Origin: Prolixibacteraceae bacterium
GTDB taxonomy: Bacteria; Bacteroidota; Bacteroidia; Bacteroidales; Prolixibacteraceae
Assembly: GCA_017998095.1 (NCBI GenBank)
Contig: JAGODU010000043.1
Span: forward strand, 1 to 26,936
Length of the DNA stretch: 26,936 bases
Direction of reading: 5' to 3'
The first letter of the stretch is position 1; each line of letters begins with the position of its first letter. The translations under genes were made by a program, and so were the position numbers. Below are positions 17,605-24,847 of this stretch, in pieces. A model generated the notes under the pieces. That model worked only from the letters and a program-made list of their open reading frames with translations. It was not told where the DNA came from and ran no database searches.

Positions 17605-18185
17605 ATAATAAGTTTGTTTTGTGTTAAGTATAAGTGTGTTAAAATTATTATATTCTTTTCAATTTTCGATATTTAAGTTAAAGGATTTAAGCATTTATTT
17701 TTCAAGTTATTCTTTTTTATATGACTATGAAAGTATTTAAAGATATTTGGAATATTTTGCTTGAAATATAAATACTTTATTTAGTAAAGTTTTAAAAACA
17801 GGCTACCAATTTCTGGCTATAACATGTCCATTTTTGACAATTTCAAACAGTGACCAAATACATACCAAGTTCTTACCAAGTTCTTACCAAGTTCTACCGT
17901 GATCTGATTTTTCTTTCACATTTTTCGAATCGGGTTCGGTTTTGGTATATGTCAAATATATCAATGAATACTTCTAAAATAGTTTATATAAAATTCGCCT
18001 TTATGATGGGTTCCTGCTTTATTAAAATGTAATGATTTTCGAGAGAAGATTAAAGATTAATAAATCAGCTTGTTGTAGTATTTTTACAAAATATTTTATT
18101 TATTCCAAGGAATTTTATTATATTGTTCACCTGACTAAACGTCTTTTGATGTAATTATCCTTTATGAACTTTTAAAATTACCAAT
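17605..18185. other. Gene-free interval between divergent surface-protein genes
   Basis: About 580 bp, very AT-rich and without a convincing gene. A 60-codon frame at 17850-18032 starts with GTG, has odd composition and no family resemblance. The one distinct feature is a perfect three-copy 11-bp tandem repeat (17863-17895). The space must contain promoters for both flanking genes, but no clear -33/-7 pair stands out. Confidence 0.6.
17863..17895 (+). repeat. Three perfect tandem copies of an 11-bp unit
   Basis: TACCAAGTTCT occurs at 17863-17873, 17874-17884 and 17885-17895 without a change, flanked by the partial matches GACCAAATACA before and ACC after. The 11-bp period is about one helical turn, so a protein could bind the same face of the DNA repeatedly. 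Confidence 0.9.
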
Positions 18186-20801
18186 ATGAAAAATGTTTTC
18201 CTTGCAATACTGATGCTTTTGGCATTTACTTCTTTTTCGCAGACTGATGAGACAACTGCAGTAATGCCATCCGGCTGGAGTGATGGTTCCGGGGGTAAAA
18301 TTGAAAATTTAGCTCATTTGCGATGGCTGGCAATTACTAAAGAAGCATGGGACGAAGATTGGGTTCAAACAAATGATATTGATGCCACAGAGACGAAATT
18401 TTGGAATCTGGGTAACCATGACAAGGATGCTTCTACTGCTGATGTTCCTATGGGATTTGAACCTATTTGCTGGAGGAGCTCTTCGGGAACAGGCTTTACA
18501 GGGTCATACGATGGTCAGGGACATTCAATTAGTAATTTATTCATTAACATGCCCGAAACTTCTTCTCCTGTTGGACTTTGGTATAAAACATCAGATGCAG
18601 AAATCAGAAATATTATTCTTTCAAATGTAAATATAACCGGATACTATAGTGTAGGTGGTCTTGTTGGAGAAACAGATAAAGGTTCAATCAGCAATTGCAG
18701 AGTATCCGGAACAATAACTGCAAATTCATATGCAGGAGGTTTGGTTGGTAAAAATGTTAGAGCGAGTTTTACCAATTGTTTTTCTAATACCATTATAACA
18801 GGAGGAAATACTTTAGGTGGTATTGCCGGATTCAGCGATTACGGGAATTTCAATTTATGCAAAGGTTTTGGAATTCTAATCGGCAATAGATATGTTGGAG
18901 GCGTGGTTGGTGATTTTGGTAGGGGTGAAATTACTGTTTGTGAGGGACAAGGACATTGTTATGGTTCTTCTGAAGTTGGTGGTTTGATTGGATTGGCTTC
19001 CGAAGCTACAATCAAAGGATGCTCATCAAAAGCTACGATTCAGGGAACTTCTGATGTCGGTGGGTTAATAGGATATAGCGGAAATAATACAACTATTACT
19101 GAAAGTTCTTCATATTCTAATATTTATGCTTATGAAAATGGAAATGGTATTGGTGGTTTGGTCGGGTCTGTTTGGTCTAACGGAATGATTTCAGAATGTA
19201 ATACTGCAGGAATAGTTTCTTCTCCTAAATCTACCAATGTAGGAGGACTTGTCGGGGATTTAATCGGTAGAGATTGGGTTGTGAAATATTGCAATACCAT
19301 GGGTTTGGTTTCCGGAAACAAGAGTGTTGGAGGATTAATTGGATATGCAGATGTAAAACAGATCAAAGAATGTTATTCTGTTGCTCTTGTTTCAGGAAAA
19401 GAAACAACAGGAGGCTTAGTCGGTAATTTATATGTCGGTACTATTTTGAATTGTTTCTTTGCCGGCATTGTTGGTGCTGAAAAAGAAGTTGGAGGGATTA
19501 CAGGATATAATAGCAGGGAAATTATGAATGTTTTTAATGCAGGTTTGGTAGAAGGATATACTTATGTAGGGGGTGTTACCGGTTCTCATTCTTATGGCTC
19601 AATAACAAATAGTTTTTCCCGAGGAATTATAAAGGGAGATGAAAAATTGGGAGGAATATCAGGTTGGATTGGTTATGGAGGTGGCAAATTCAGGAATTGT
19701 TTTTCTTCCGGGGCTATTATTTCCAATCAGATACCATTTTCAACTCCGCCTTTTTATGTCGGAGGGTTGTTTGGGGGTAATGCTGGAGAGCTTAATTGCT
19801 TATTTTGCTTTTATGATTTTCTCACAACGGGAGTATTAATGCCTGTTGGTAAAAGTGAGAATGAATTATTGAAATCGTCATTGATTGATTCATCGGCTAT
19901 AACAACTGAAGCGTTTTTTAATAACGGACTTGGTTTTCCTTTAGGTAGTGATGATGAAAATCCATGGGTAATCGATAAAAATGGACGACCTTATTTTTAT
20001 TGGATGAAGGCAAGTGTAAGCAATAGCGGAGTCGATTCTGTCTCATCGGAAATATTTGTTAATGTAACTAATCATAATACCAGTATTACAGAAACAGGCG
20101 TACGTTACCGGAAGTCTTTTTCGAATGATTGGATAATGCAGCCTGTTGGATCGTCGGAGGGTGGATTCACAGCAAAGATTACCGGAACAGTAAAAGATTC
20201 AGTCTACTATGTTCAAGGTTATGCAAAAGATAGTTCAAATAGTTTTTATTATGGCGACATGGTTCGCTTTAAATCTATAGAATCTACTGCCTCTGTATAT
20301 CATTCATTAACTCTTTATCCAAACGATTCATTGTCATTTCAGCAAAATATATCTGTTTCATTGAAAGAGGGGGATTATTATTCGTTGCCTGAGAATCCAT
20401 TTCATCGTATAGGTTTTATTTTTACTGGTTGGAATACAATGCCTGATGGGTCAGGGGTAAGCTATGAAGATGGAAGTTATTTCATCTCAGGAAATAGTAA
20501 TACAGCCTTGTATGCTCAATGGAAGTCAGATTCGGGATTGGGGATTGATAAATATAAAATATCCCCGAAGATTAAGGTTTATCCGAATCCGGCAAGGGAA
20601 ATGATAAGCATTGAATCAAATGAATTTATCGGTCAAGCAGTAATATACAACATGAGAGGAATGATTGTCTACGACCAATCATGTTCGAAAAAGGATGAAC
20701 TTAATGTTGATGTTTCAAACTTAAGCGAGGGTATATACCTTGTCCGGTTATTAATTGGAGGTGAATATTATTCAAAGAAAATAGTTATTTCAAACAGGTA
20801 A
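18186..20801 (+). CDS. Large secreted GLUG-repeat protein with InlB-type repeat and T9SS tail
   Basis: An 871-residue protein with a signal peptide (residues 1-19, TSFSQ). After an N-terminal region with a SGSYDGQGHSISNLFI motif, about 14 GLUG repeats run from residue 155 to 535, each built on a VGGLVG turn followed by a variable strand and a Cys or Phe position. They should form a long beta-helix-like rod. Residues about 704-784 are an InlB/Listeria-Bacteroides repeat (RIGFIFTGWNTMPDGSG, ALYAQW). Residues about 793-871 are a T9SS type A sorting domain (KVYPNPAREMISIES, LSEGIYLVRLL). It is probably a surface adhesin. A chain of hairpin repeats starts exactly at its stop codon. Confidence 0.88.
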   Translation: MKNVFLAILMLLAFTSFSQTDETTAVMPSGWSDGSGGKIENLAHLRWLAITKEAWDEDWVQTNDIDATETKFWNLGNHDKDASTADVPMGFEPICWRSSSGTGFTGSYDGQGHSISNLFINMPETSSPVGLWYKTSDAEIRNIILSNVNITGYYSVGGLVGETDKGSISNCRVSGTITANSYAGGLVGKNVRASFTNCFSNTIITGGNTLGGIAGFSDYGNFNLCKGFGILIGNRYVGGVVGDFGRGEITVCEGQGHCYGSSEVGGLIGLASEATIKGCSSKATIQGTSDVGGLIGYSGNNTTITESSSYSNIYAYENGNGIGGLVGSVWSNGMISECNTAGIVSSPKSTNVGGLVGDLIGRDWVVKYCNTMGLVSGNKSVGGLIGYADVKQIKECYSVALVSGKETTGGLVGNLYVGTILNCFFAGIVGAEKEVGGITGYNSREIMNVFNAGLVEGYTYVGGVTGSHSYGSITNSFSRGIIKGDEKLGGISGWIGYGGGKFRNCFSSGAIISNQIPFSTPPFYVGGLFGGNAGELNCLFCFYDFLTTGVLMPVGKSENELLKSSLIDSSAITTEAFFNNGLGFPLGSDDENPWVIDKNGRPYFYWMKASVSNSGVDSVSSEIFVNVTNHNTSITETGVRYRKSFSNDWIMQPVGSSEGGFTAKITGTVKDSVYYVQGYAKDSSNSFYYGDMVRFKSIESTASVYHSLTLYPNDSLSFQQNISVSLKEGDYYSLPENPFHRIGFIFTGWNTMPDGSGVSYEDGSYFISGNSNTALYAQWKSDSGLGIDKYKISPKIKVYPNPAREMISIESNEFIGQAVIYNMRGMIVYDQSCSKKDELNVDVSNLSEGIYLVRLLIGGEYYSKKIVISNR

Positions 20802-20933
20802 AGCTTCGCTGTTTTCGCTTTGCTTTGTTAGACGACTGCGTCGTCGTTGGGACTTCGTCCGTTTGAAAGCTTCGCTTTCGTTAGTGCTTCGCACGTTATC
20901 GCTTCGCTCTGTTAAGAAGCTGTGTTGTTGTTA
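20801..20933 (+). repeat. Tandem array of mini-hairpins with shared spacers
   Basis: Consecutive units with the pattern stem, 3-nt loop, complementary stem, GTT(A/T/G): GACGAC-TGC-GTCGTC-GTTG (20831), GGAC-TTC-GTCC-GTTT (20850), GAAAGC-TTC-GCTTTC-GTTA (20865), GTGC-TTC-GCAC-GTTA (20884), a decayed unit ending GTTA (20899), and AGAAGC-TGT-GTTGTT-GTTA (20915, paired with G-U pairs and one mismatch). AGC-TTC-GCT (20802) begins the chain. Stem sequences differ completely between units while pairing is kept; loop and spacer are shared. No repeat of this exact type is known to me. Confidence 0.75.
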
Positions 20934-21036
20934 GTTGCGTCATTGCGAGTGAAACGAAGCAATCTGTTGTTCTAAAAGACAAATTGCTTCACTTCGTCCG
21001 CAATGACGATGGATTCGACGTCCGAAATGATGATTG
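20901..21036 (+). repeat. Composite repeat, copy A (mini-hairpins plus 28-nt inverted arms)
   Basis: After the mini-hairpins come two 28-nt arms, 20938-20965 and 20981-21008, beginning CGTCATTGCG and ending CGCAATGACG. They pair at 22 of 28 positions around a 15-nt loop. The segment aligns without gaps to 23990-24125, about three quarters identical by hand count over 108 bases. The left arm equals the reverse complement of the right arm of that other copy at all 28 positions. Confidence 0.8.
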
Positions 21037-21038
21037 TG

Positions 21039-21332
21039 TTATAACTTTTGGGGATAAATATATTTCTGAAGGTCTTTTACATATTCTTCAAATGCTTTTA
21101 TCCCTTTGTCGGTTATAGAGATAGTAGTGTTTGGGTAGTTATTTTTAAAAGTCTTTTCGACGTTGATATAGCCCGCCTCCTGCAATTTATTAATCTGGAT
21201 ACTTATATTGCCCGCAGCAGCTTTGGTAGCGTCTTTTATAAAGCTGAAATTAGCTTCTTCAACTGTCATCAGAATAGACACAATTGACAAGCGAAGCTGT
21301 GAATGCAGTATTGGGTCTAAATCGTTATACAT
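21039..21332 (-). CDS. Winged-helix transcriptional regulator (HTH_27-type)
   Basis: A 97-residue protein covering one winged-helix domain. It opens with LDPILHSQLRLSIVSIL, typical of HTH_27/ArsR-like regulators. A recognition helix follows at about residues 40-54 (AGNISIQINKLQEAGYI) and a wing at about 57-73. There is no cysteine or histidine cluster, so a metal-sensing ArsR role is unlikely. Its start overlaps the end of the upstream membrane-protein gene by 8 nt, so the two are translated together. A perfect inverted repeat in the operon promoter (21963-21977) is a plausible binding site for it, meaning self-control; this is inference. Confidence 0.85.
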   Translation of the reverse strand: MYNDLDPILHSQLRLSIVSILMTVEEANFSFIKDATKAAAGNISIQINKLQEAGYINVEKTFKNNYPNTTISITDKGIKAFEEYVKDLQKYIYPQKL

Positions 21333-21918
21333 TTTCTCTCTTTTTAGCTATATTGAGCAAAATTCCGGGTATAATTAATCCTATCACTGATGCCAGCATC
21401 AGGCTGAATCCATAATAAGCAGGATTAATCAGGATAGTGCCGAATCCAATTAAATTCATTAATATACCACCAATTGTCAGCGGTTTAAATTTAATTGTTA
21501 TTCCAATCACAATAATAAACATTGCAAATAAAATTATAATGACGGGGGGTAAGGCATTACCAAGTTGATTGCCAAAAGCAGAAGCTAATACTCCAATGTT
21601 TAGCCCTAAAACCCATCCCATGGTTTCAAAAGATACACCTAAGACAGTTTTAGGAATATTATTCTTTTTTGCTTTTTTCCTTACATAAACAAATGTATAA
21701 ATTGCCCCAAGCGGAAATAAAATGCATGTCCAGATTATATCGAACTTCTTGTGCAGTTCTACAAGTTCAAAAAAATACTGAAGGAAAAATACTGAAAATG
21801 TTATTACTCCCCACAAAACAATTATGTGGCCATTTTCCTGAAAACTTTTTTGTGTCTCTTTAATTGTCTTAGAAATTAATAAGAGACTTTCTTCCGGTGT
21901 GAAATGAGGTTCTTCCAT
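21325..21918 (-). CDS. Integral membrane protein paired with the winged-helix regulator
   Basis: A 197-residue protein with a soluble N-terminus (about 1-28, EESLLLISKTIKETQKSF) and about five to six transmembrane helices (near 31-50, 62-78, 95-115, 122-141, 143-160 and 165-188). No transport or enzyme motif is visible. Pairs of a small multi-helix membrane protein and an HTH_27 regulator are common in Bacteroidota, where the membrane partner may sense or relay a signal; its exact role is unknown. It is the first gene of a two-gene operon with one of the best promoter matches in the window just upstream. Confidence 0.82.
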   Translation of the reverse strand: MEEPHFTPEESLLLISKTIKETQKSFQENGHIIVLWGVITFSVFFLQYFFELVELHKKFDIIWTCILFPLGAIYTFVYVRKKAKKNNIPKTVLGVSFETMGWVLGLNIGVLASAFGNQLGNALPPVIIILFAMFIIVIGITIKFKPLTIGGILMNLIGFGTILINPAYYGFSLMLASVIGLIIPGILLNIAKKRENV

Positions 21919-21949
21919 AATATTTATTGTTAATGTTTTTAAAATAGTA

Positions 21950-21981
21950 CAAATATAAAGTAGTTAATAATATTAACCAAA
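21950..21981 (-). promoter_or_regulatory. Promoter of the membrane protein/regulator operon
   Basis: On the minus strand TTTG (21981-21978), 20 bp, then TATATTTG (21957-21950). Both boxes match the Bacteroidota consensus completely. The start codon at 21918 leaves a leader of about 25 nt. Confidence 0.75.
21963..21977. promoter_or_regulatory. Perfect inverted repeat inside the promoter spacer (candidate operator)
   Basis: GTTAATA-A-TATTAAC is a perfect 7+1+7 inverted repeat. It occupies most of the 20-bp spacer between the -33 and -7 boxes of the preceding entry, so a dimeric regulator bound there would block polymerase. The winged-helix protein of the same operon is the obvious candidate. 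Confidence 0.6.
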
Positions 21982-22157
21982 TATTTCAATCTTTATTTTA
22001 AGTTTAAGGTGAAATAATTATATCGGGACTATCAATAAAAGTGGTGGTCGTATCTTCAAAAAAAGTTATTCCTTTTTCAATAAATATTTAAAAACATTAT
22101 ATTTAGCAGAAATAAACAGCTGCCACGCGATTACGTTGTGCAGTATAGGGATATAAA

Positions 22158-22688
22158 ATGGAGCCGAAAATAATAGAATTAAAAGAAAAGAAACTTGTTG
22201 GTAAGCGACTGACAATGAGTTTGTATGACAATAAGACAGGTGATCTTTGGAAAAGCTTTTTGTCGGGATATAAGAAAATAATCAACAAGCTTTCAAATGA
22301 TTTTATTTCTATGTCAATTTATAAACAGACATATTTTACAGACTTTAACCCGACAAAAGAATTTGAAAAATGGGCAGTGGTTGAAGTAACTGACTTTGAA
22401 TGTACGCCGGTCGATATGGATATTTTCATATTGAAAGGAGGACTTTACGCTGTTTTCGATTATAAAGGTTTAAGCACAGATAATAGTATCTTTCAGTATA
22501 TTTTTGGAGTCTGGCTTCCAAATTCTGATTATTTGTTGGACGACAGACCGCATTTTGAAGTATTAGGAGCCAAATACAAGAATGCAGATCCTGAATCGGA
22601 AGAAGAAATCTGGATTCCGGTTAAAAAGCTTTTCAAACCGAAATCTTCGCTTTCCAACGGACGAAGTCCTGACCAGGTTGAGTTTTAA
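22158..22688 (+). CDS. GyrI-like effector-binding protein with a repeat-derived C-terminus
   Basis: A 176-residue protein that resembles the GyrI/AraC effector-binding fold: KIIELKEKKLVGKRLTMS at the start, FEKWAVVEVTDF in the middle, LKGGLYAVFDYKG, a FGVWLPNSDYLLDDRPHFEV strand and EEEIWIPVKKL at the end. Stand-alone members bind small molecules; some protect gyrase or act as drug-binding proteins. There is no DNA-binding domain. The usual fold ends at WIPVKKL (about residue 158). The remaining residues are encoded largely by a reverse-oriented copy of the hairpin repeat found at 20850. It starts divergently from the membrane protein/regulator operon and overlaps the convergent ATPase gene by 4 nt. 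Confidence 0.82.
   Translation: MEPKIIELKEKKLVGKRLTMSLYDNKTGDLWKSFLSGYKKIINKLSNDFISMSIYKQTYFTDFNPTKEFEKWAVVEVTDFECTPVDMDIFILKGGLYAVFDYKGLSTDNSIFQYIFGVWLPNSDYLLDDRPHFEVLGAKYKNADPESEEEIWIPVKKLFKPKSSLSNGRSPDQVEF
22640..22669 (-). repeat. Hairpin-array fragment inside the 3' end of the GyrI-like gene
   Basis: The reverse complement of this segment matches 20850-20879 at 25 of 30 bases: both have GGACTTCGTCCGTT, then GAAAGC and a final TTTC. In gene orientation it keeps two mini-hairpins, GAAATC-TTC-GCTTTC (one mismatch) and GGAC-GAA-GTCC. Confidence 0.7.
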
Positions 22689-23896
22689 CTGAAGAATTTA
22701 CACCCTGGAATTACACTAATCCGTTTTTCACCTTTACTGATTTCATCAGTTTGATTCATTGTGATAATAATCCCGTTGTTTAAATTGAAAAACTCCATGG
22801 CTGCAAGCAATCCAGATTCTTCACGTTCCCGGTTGTTATGATCAAGCTGATAGCAAACCTGTATTATTTCTTCTGCTTTATTATTGTTTAAAACAATAAA
22901 ATCACATTCATGCCCTGTTTCATTGAAGTAAAAAATATCCTTTTGGCTTTTCCTTAAAAACCAATAAACCATGTTTTCAAGCTTTCTTCCTTCATTATTC
23001 GTAAATGAAGGTGAAACAGCATTTATCAATCCGTTGTCAATGATATATGCTTTGCGGGGATTCACTATTTGAGCTCTGTACGACCATGAAAACTTCGGTA
23101 GCAGGCCGAGTAACCATGAGTGCTCGAAATAAGAAAAGTAATCGAGAATAGTAGATGAACTTTTAACACCAAGTAAAGTTGTCAGTTTAGTTGCAGTAAC
23201 CGGATTTCCAACATTGGCAATAAGGTATAAAAGCAGGCGTTGCAGAGATTTCACATCTCTTACTCCATGCCTTATTGCAATATCGCGGTATAAAATATCG
23301 TCGAATAAAGAAGTGAGGATTTCAGGGTTAGAGTGTTTTATATATTCCGGAAATCCTCCGTTTTTAAAATACCAGTCAAACGATTCAAAACCTGTTTCAA
23401 GTTTTTTATATCTGATGAATTCATTATAGGAAAACGGATAAAGTTCTTTTGTGATGTGTCGTCCGGTTAGTTTTGTACCCAGCTCACTACTTAGCAGCGA
23501 GGCATTTGATTCGGTTACTACTACCTGATAATTTTCATCCAGTTTCTGACGTACATATAGTTCCCATCCTGATACAACTTGTATTTCATCAAAAAACAAC
23601 TTCTTTTTTCCTTCTTCGGTTATTATCTGGTCCAGTATTTCAAAGTCGTTAATGTCGAAATTATATAGTTTCGGAGTGTCAAAATTGATAAAAAAAGCAT
23701 CAGACAGATCTTCCTTCATCATTTGCTTTAACAAAGTGCTTTTACCACAGCGACGTACTCCGGAAATTATCAAAGCATGTTTTGAAAGATTAATAGGCAG
23801 CGAATGAAGTAAGTCGCGTGTTATTTCATCATCTTTATTTAATAAATGCTCTCTTTGCATTTCAATAACGGCAATCAAATCTGATTTCTTTATCAT
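22685..23896 (-). CDS. AAA_14/DUF4143 family ATPase
   Basis: A 403-residue protein with Walker A GVRRCGKST (46-54), Walker B LFFDE (100-104) and the family motif SELGTKLTGR (137-146). A winged-helix-like segment follows (about 215-262) and a DUF4143 C-terminal domain (about 270-403) with an endonuclease-like pattern: Glu307, HECDFIV around Asp332, and IIQVCYQL. Family members are common in Bacteroidota genomes, often alone and often next to repeats; their function is not established. Where many relatives have TGS before NAS/SxLLS, this one has TES (Glu129). It overlaps the GyrI-like gene by 4 nt in a convergent arrangement. Confidence 0.88.
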   Translation of the reverse strand: MIKKSDLIAVIEMQREHLLNKDDEITRDLLHSLPINLSKHALIISGVRRCGKSTLLKQMMKEDLSDAFFINFDTPKLYNFDINDFEILDQIITEEGKKKLFFDEIQVVSGWELYVRQKLDENYQVVVTESNASLLSSELGTKLTGRHITKELYPFSYNEFIRYKKLETGFESFDWYFKNGGFPEYIKHSNPEILTSLFDDILYRDIAIRHGVRDVKSLQRLLLYLIANVGNPVTATKLTTLLGVKSSSTILDYFSYFEHSWLLGLLPKFSWSYRAQIVNPRKAYIIDNGLINAVSPSFTNNEGRKLENMVYWFLRKSQKDIFYFNETGHECDFIVLNNNKAEEIIQVCYQLDHNNREREESGLLAAMEFFNLNNGIIITMNQTDEISKGEKRISVIPGCKFFS

Positions 23897-23912
23897 GGCA
23901 TTAATATTTGTA

Positions 23913-23960
23913 TAAAGGTAAGTTGTTTATTGGTAATATGCAAGTTTGTTTATTGGCAAT
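23913..23960 (-). promoter_or_regulatory. ATPase promoter with two direct repeats 23 bp apart
   Basis: On the minus strand TTG (23943-23941), 20 bp, then TACCTTTA (23920-23913), one mismatch from TAnnTTTG, 16 bp before the start codon. Plus-strand TTGTTTATTGGTAAT (23923-23937) and TTGTTTATTGGCAAT (23946-23960) are 15-bp direct repeats with one difference. One copy fills the spacer and the other lies upstream of the -33 box. Confidence 0.5.
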
Positions 23961-23987
23961 GGACAATAGGGAGGAGCTAGGGTGTTG

Positions 23988-24125
23988 GTGCTTCGCTCTG
24001 TTAAGCAGCTGCGCTGCTGTTAATTACGTCATTGCGAGCGTAGTGTGGCAATCTGTCCTTTAGAACAATAGATTGCTTCGTTTCACTCGCAATGACGGTG
24101 AATTCCAAGTTCGCAATGACGATGG
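23988..24125 (+). repeat. Composite repeat, copy B
   Basis: Begins with a GTGC-TTC-GC unit ending in GTTA, then a perfect AGCAGC-TGC-GCTGCT-GTTA mini-hairpin (24004-24022). Next come 28-nt inverted arms at 24027-24054 and 24070-24097, then a further CGCAATGACGATGG half-unit. It is offset from copy A by exactly 3089 bp along the whole alignment, with no insertion or deletion. Confidence 0.8.
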
Positions 24126-24276
24126 TTAGAAGCTACTCAAAAGCCATATCGGTACGACAGTATGGTTGAATAGCTATCATTAAAACTCTTAAATCAGGTA
24201 CATTATTTTGAAAAACTATTATGTTTTTTGCAGAAACCCTATTACTTTAGGAATCTTAAAACCAAAATGTTTAATA

Positions 24277-24816
24277 ATGAGAACCAGAATATTATATTTA
24301 TTTGTTTTACTGACTGTTAGTGTAATGGGTGTTTATGCTCAAAATGCCGGTACAAATAATGAAGATAATCTTTATAAAGATTTCAAGACTGAATTTGTTT
24401 TGGAAGCTAAAGTGAAGATATCCGGAATGATCAATGTAGGTGAGAGTAAGAGGGGCACCCGGAGGGTAATTCCAATTACAGGTGGTACATTCAGCGGACC
24501 AAAGATAAAAGGTGAAGTACTGCCCGGTGGGGAAGACTGGCAATTAGTTCGCCCTGATGGTGATACAGAACTCAATGCCCGTTATCTTCTTAAAACTGAA
24601 GATGGAGTAGTTATTCAAATTACCAACAAGGTCTTAATGCATATTGGTGAGCAGGGTAAGAACTTTTATTGTAAATCAGTAATTGATTTTGAAGCTCCGA
24701 ATGAAAGTAAATACGATTATCTCAATCATTCCATTTTTCTTGGTACATTGCAGATGCCTCAGTTAAAACAAGGTGAAGAGCCTTATGTGATTATTGGAGT
24801 GTATAAATTGTTATAG
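24277..24816 (+). CDS. Secreted DUF3237 family protein
   Basis: The chosen start gives 179 residues with a clear signal peptide (MRTRILYLFVLLTVSVMG, cleavage near VYAQ). The mature part matches DUF3237: a strand-rich fold with TEFVLEAKVKISGMINVG, GTRRVIPITGGTFSGPKIKGEVLPGG, EDWQLVRPDGDTELNARYLLKTEDG and a late IFLGTLQM. The family is a small beta-barrel-like fold of unknown biochemical function. An earlier TTG start would put 23 residues before the signal peptide and is unlikely. The GH43-like gene starts 31 nt downstream on the same strand, so the two are probably one operon and may act together on a carbohydrate outside the cytoplasm. Confidence 0.85.
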   Translation: MRTRILYLFVLLTVSVMGVYAQNAGTNNEDNLYKDFKTEFVLEAKVKISGMINVGESKRGTRRVIPITGGTFSGPKIKGEVLPGGEDWQLVRPDGDTELNARYLLKTEDGVVIQITNKVLMHIGEQGKNFYCKSVIDFEAPNESKYDYLNHSIFLGTLQMPQLKQGEEPYVIIGVYKLL

Positions 24817-24847
24817 AAAACACCAAATTTAAAGTAAGATATTTATT

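Larger units (their letters stand above)
23897..24276. other. Gene-free interval with promoter and composite repeat
   Basis: Holds the ATPase promoter with its direct repeats (23913-23960), composite repeat copy B (23988-24125) and about 150 bp in which I see only a weak -7-like TTATTTTG (24203-24210) for the next gene. A TTG-initiated N-terminal extension of the next gene (from 24208) has no signal-peptide logic and was not used. Confidence 0.6.

Noticed and set aside
17850..18032. Small gene of 60 codons
   Set aside because: GTG start, overlaps the 11-bp tandem repeat, AT-rich composition without any recognisable motif or ribosome-binding site.
20801..20933. CRISPR-like array
   Set aside because: Units are 15-21 bp, the conserved part is only a loop and a 4-base spacer, and no cas genes are nearby.
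22158..23896. GyrI-like protein and AAA/DUF4143 ATPase as a toxin-antitoxin or defence pair
   Set aside because: The genes are convergent rather than co-transcribed, and neither carries a toxin or antitoxin motif that I can see.
24208..24276. Extended N-terminus of the DUF3237 protein
   Set aside because: It would start with TTG and place 23 residues before a clear signal peptide; ATG 24277 explains the protein better.
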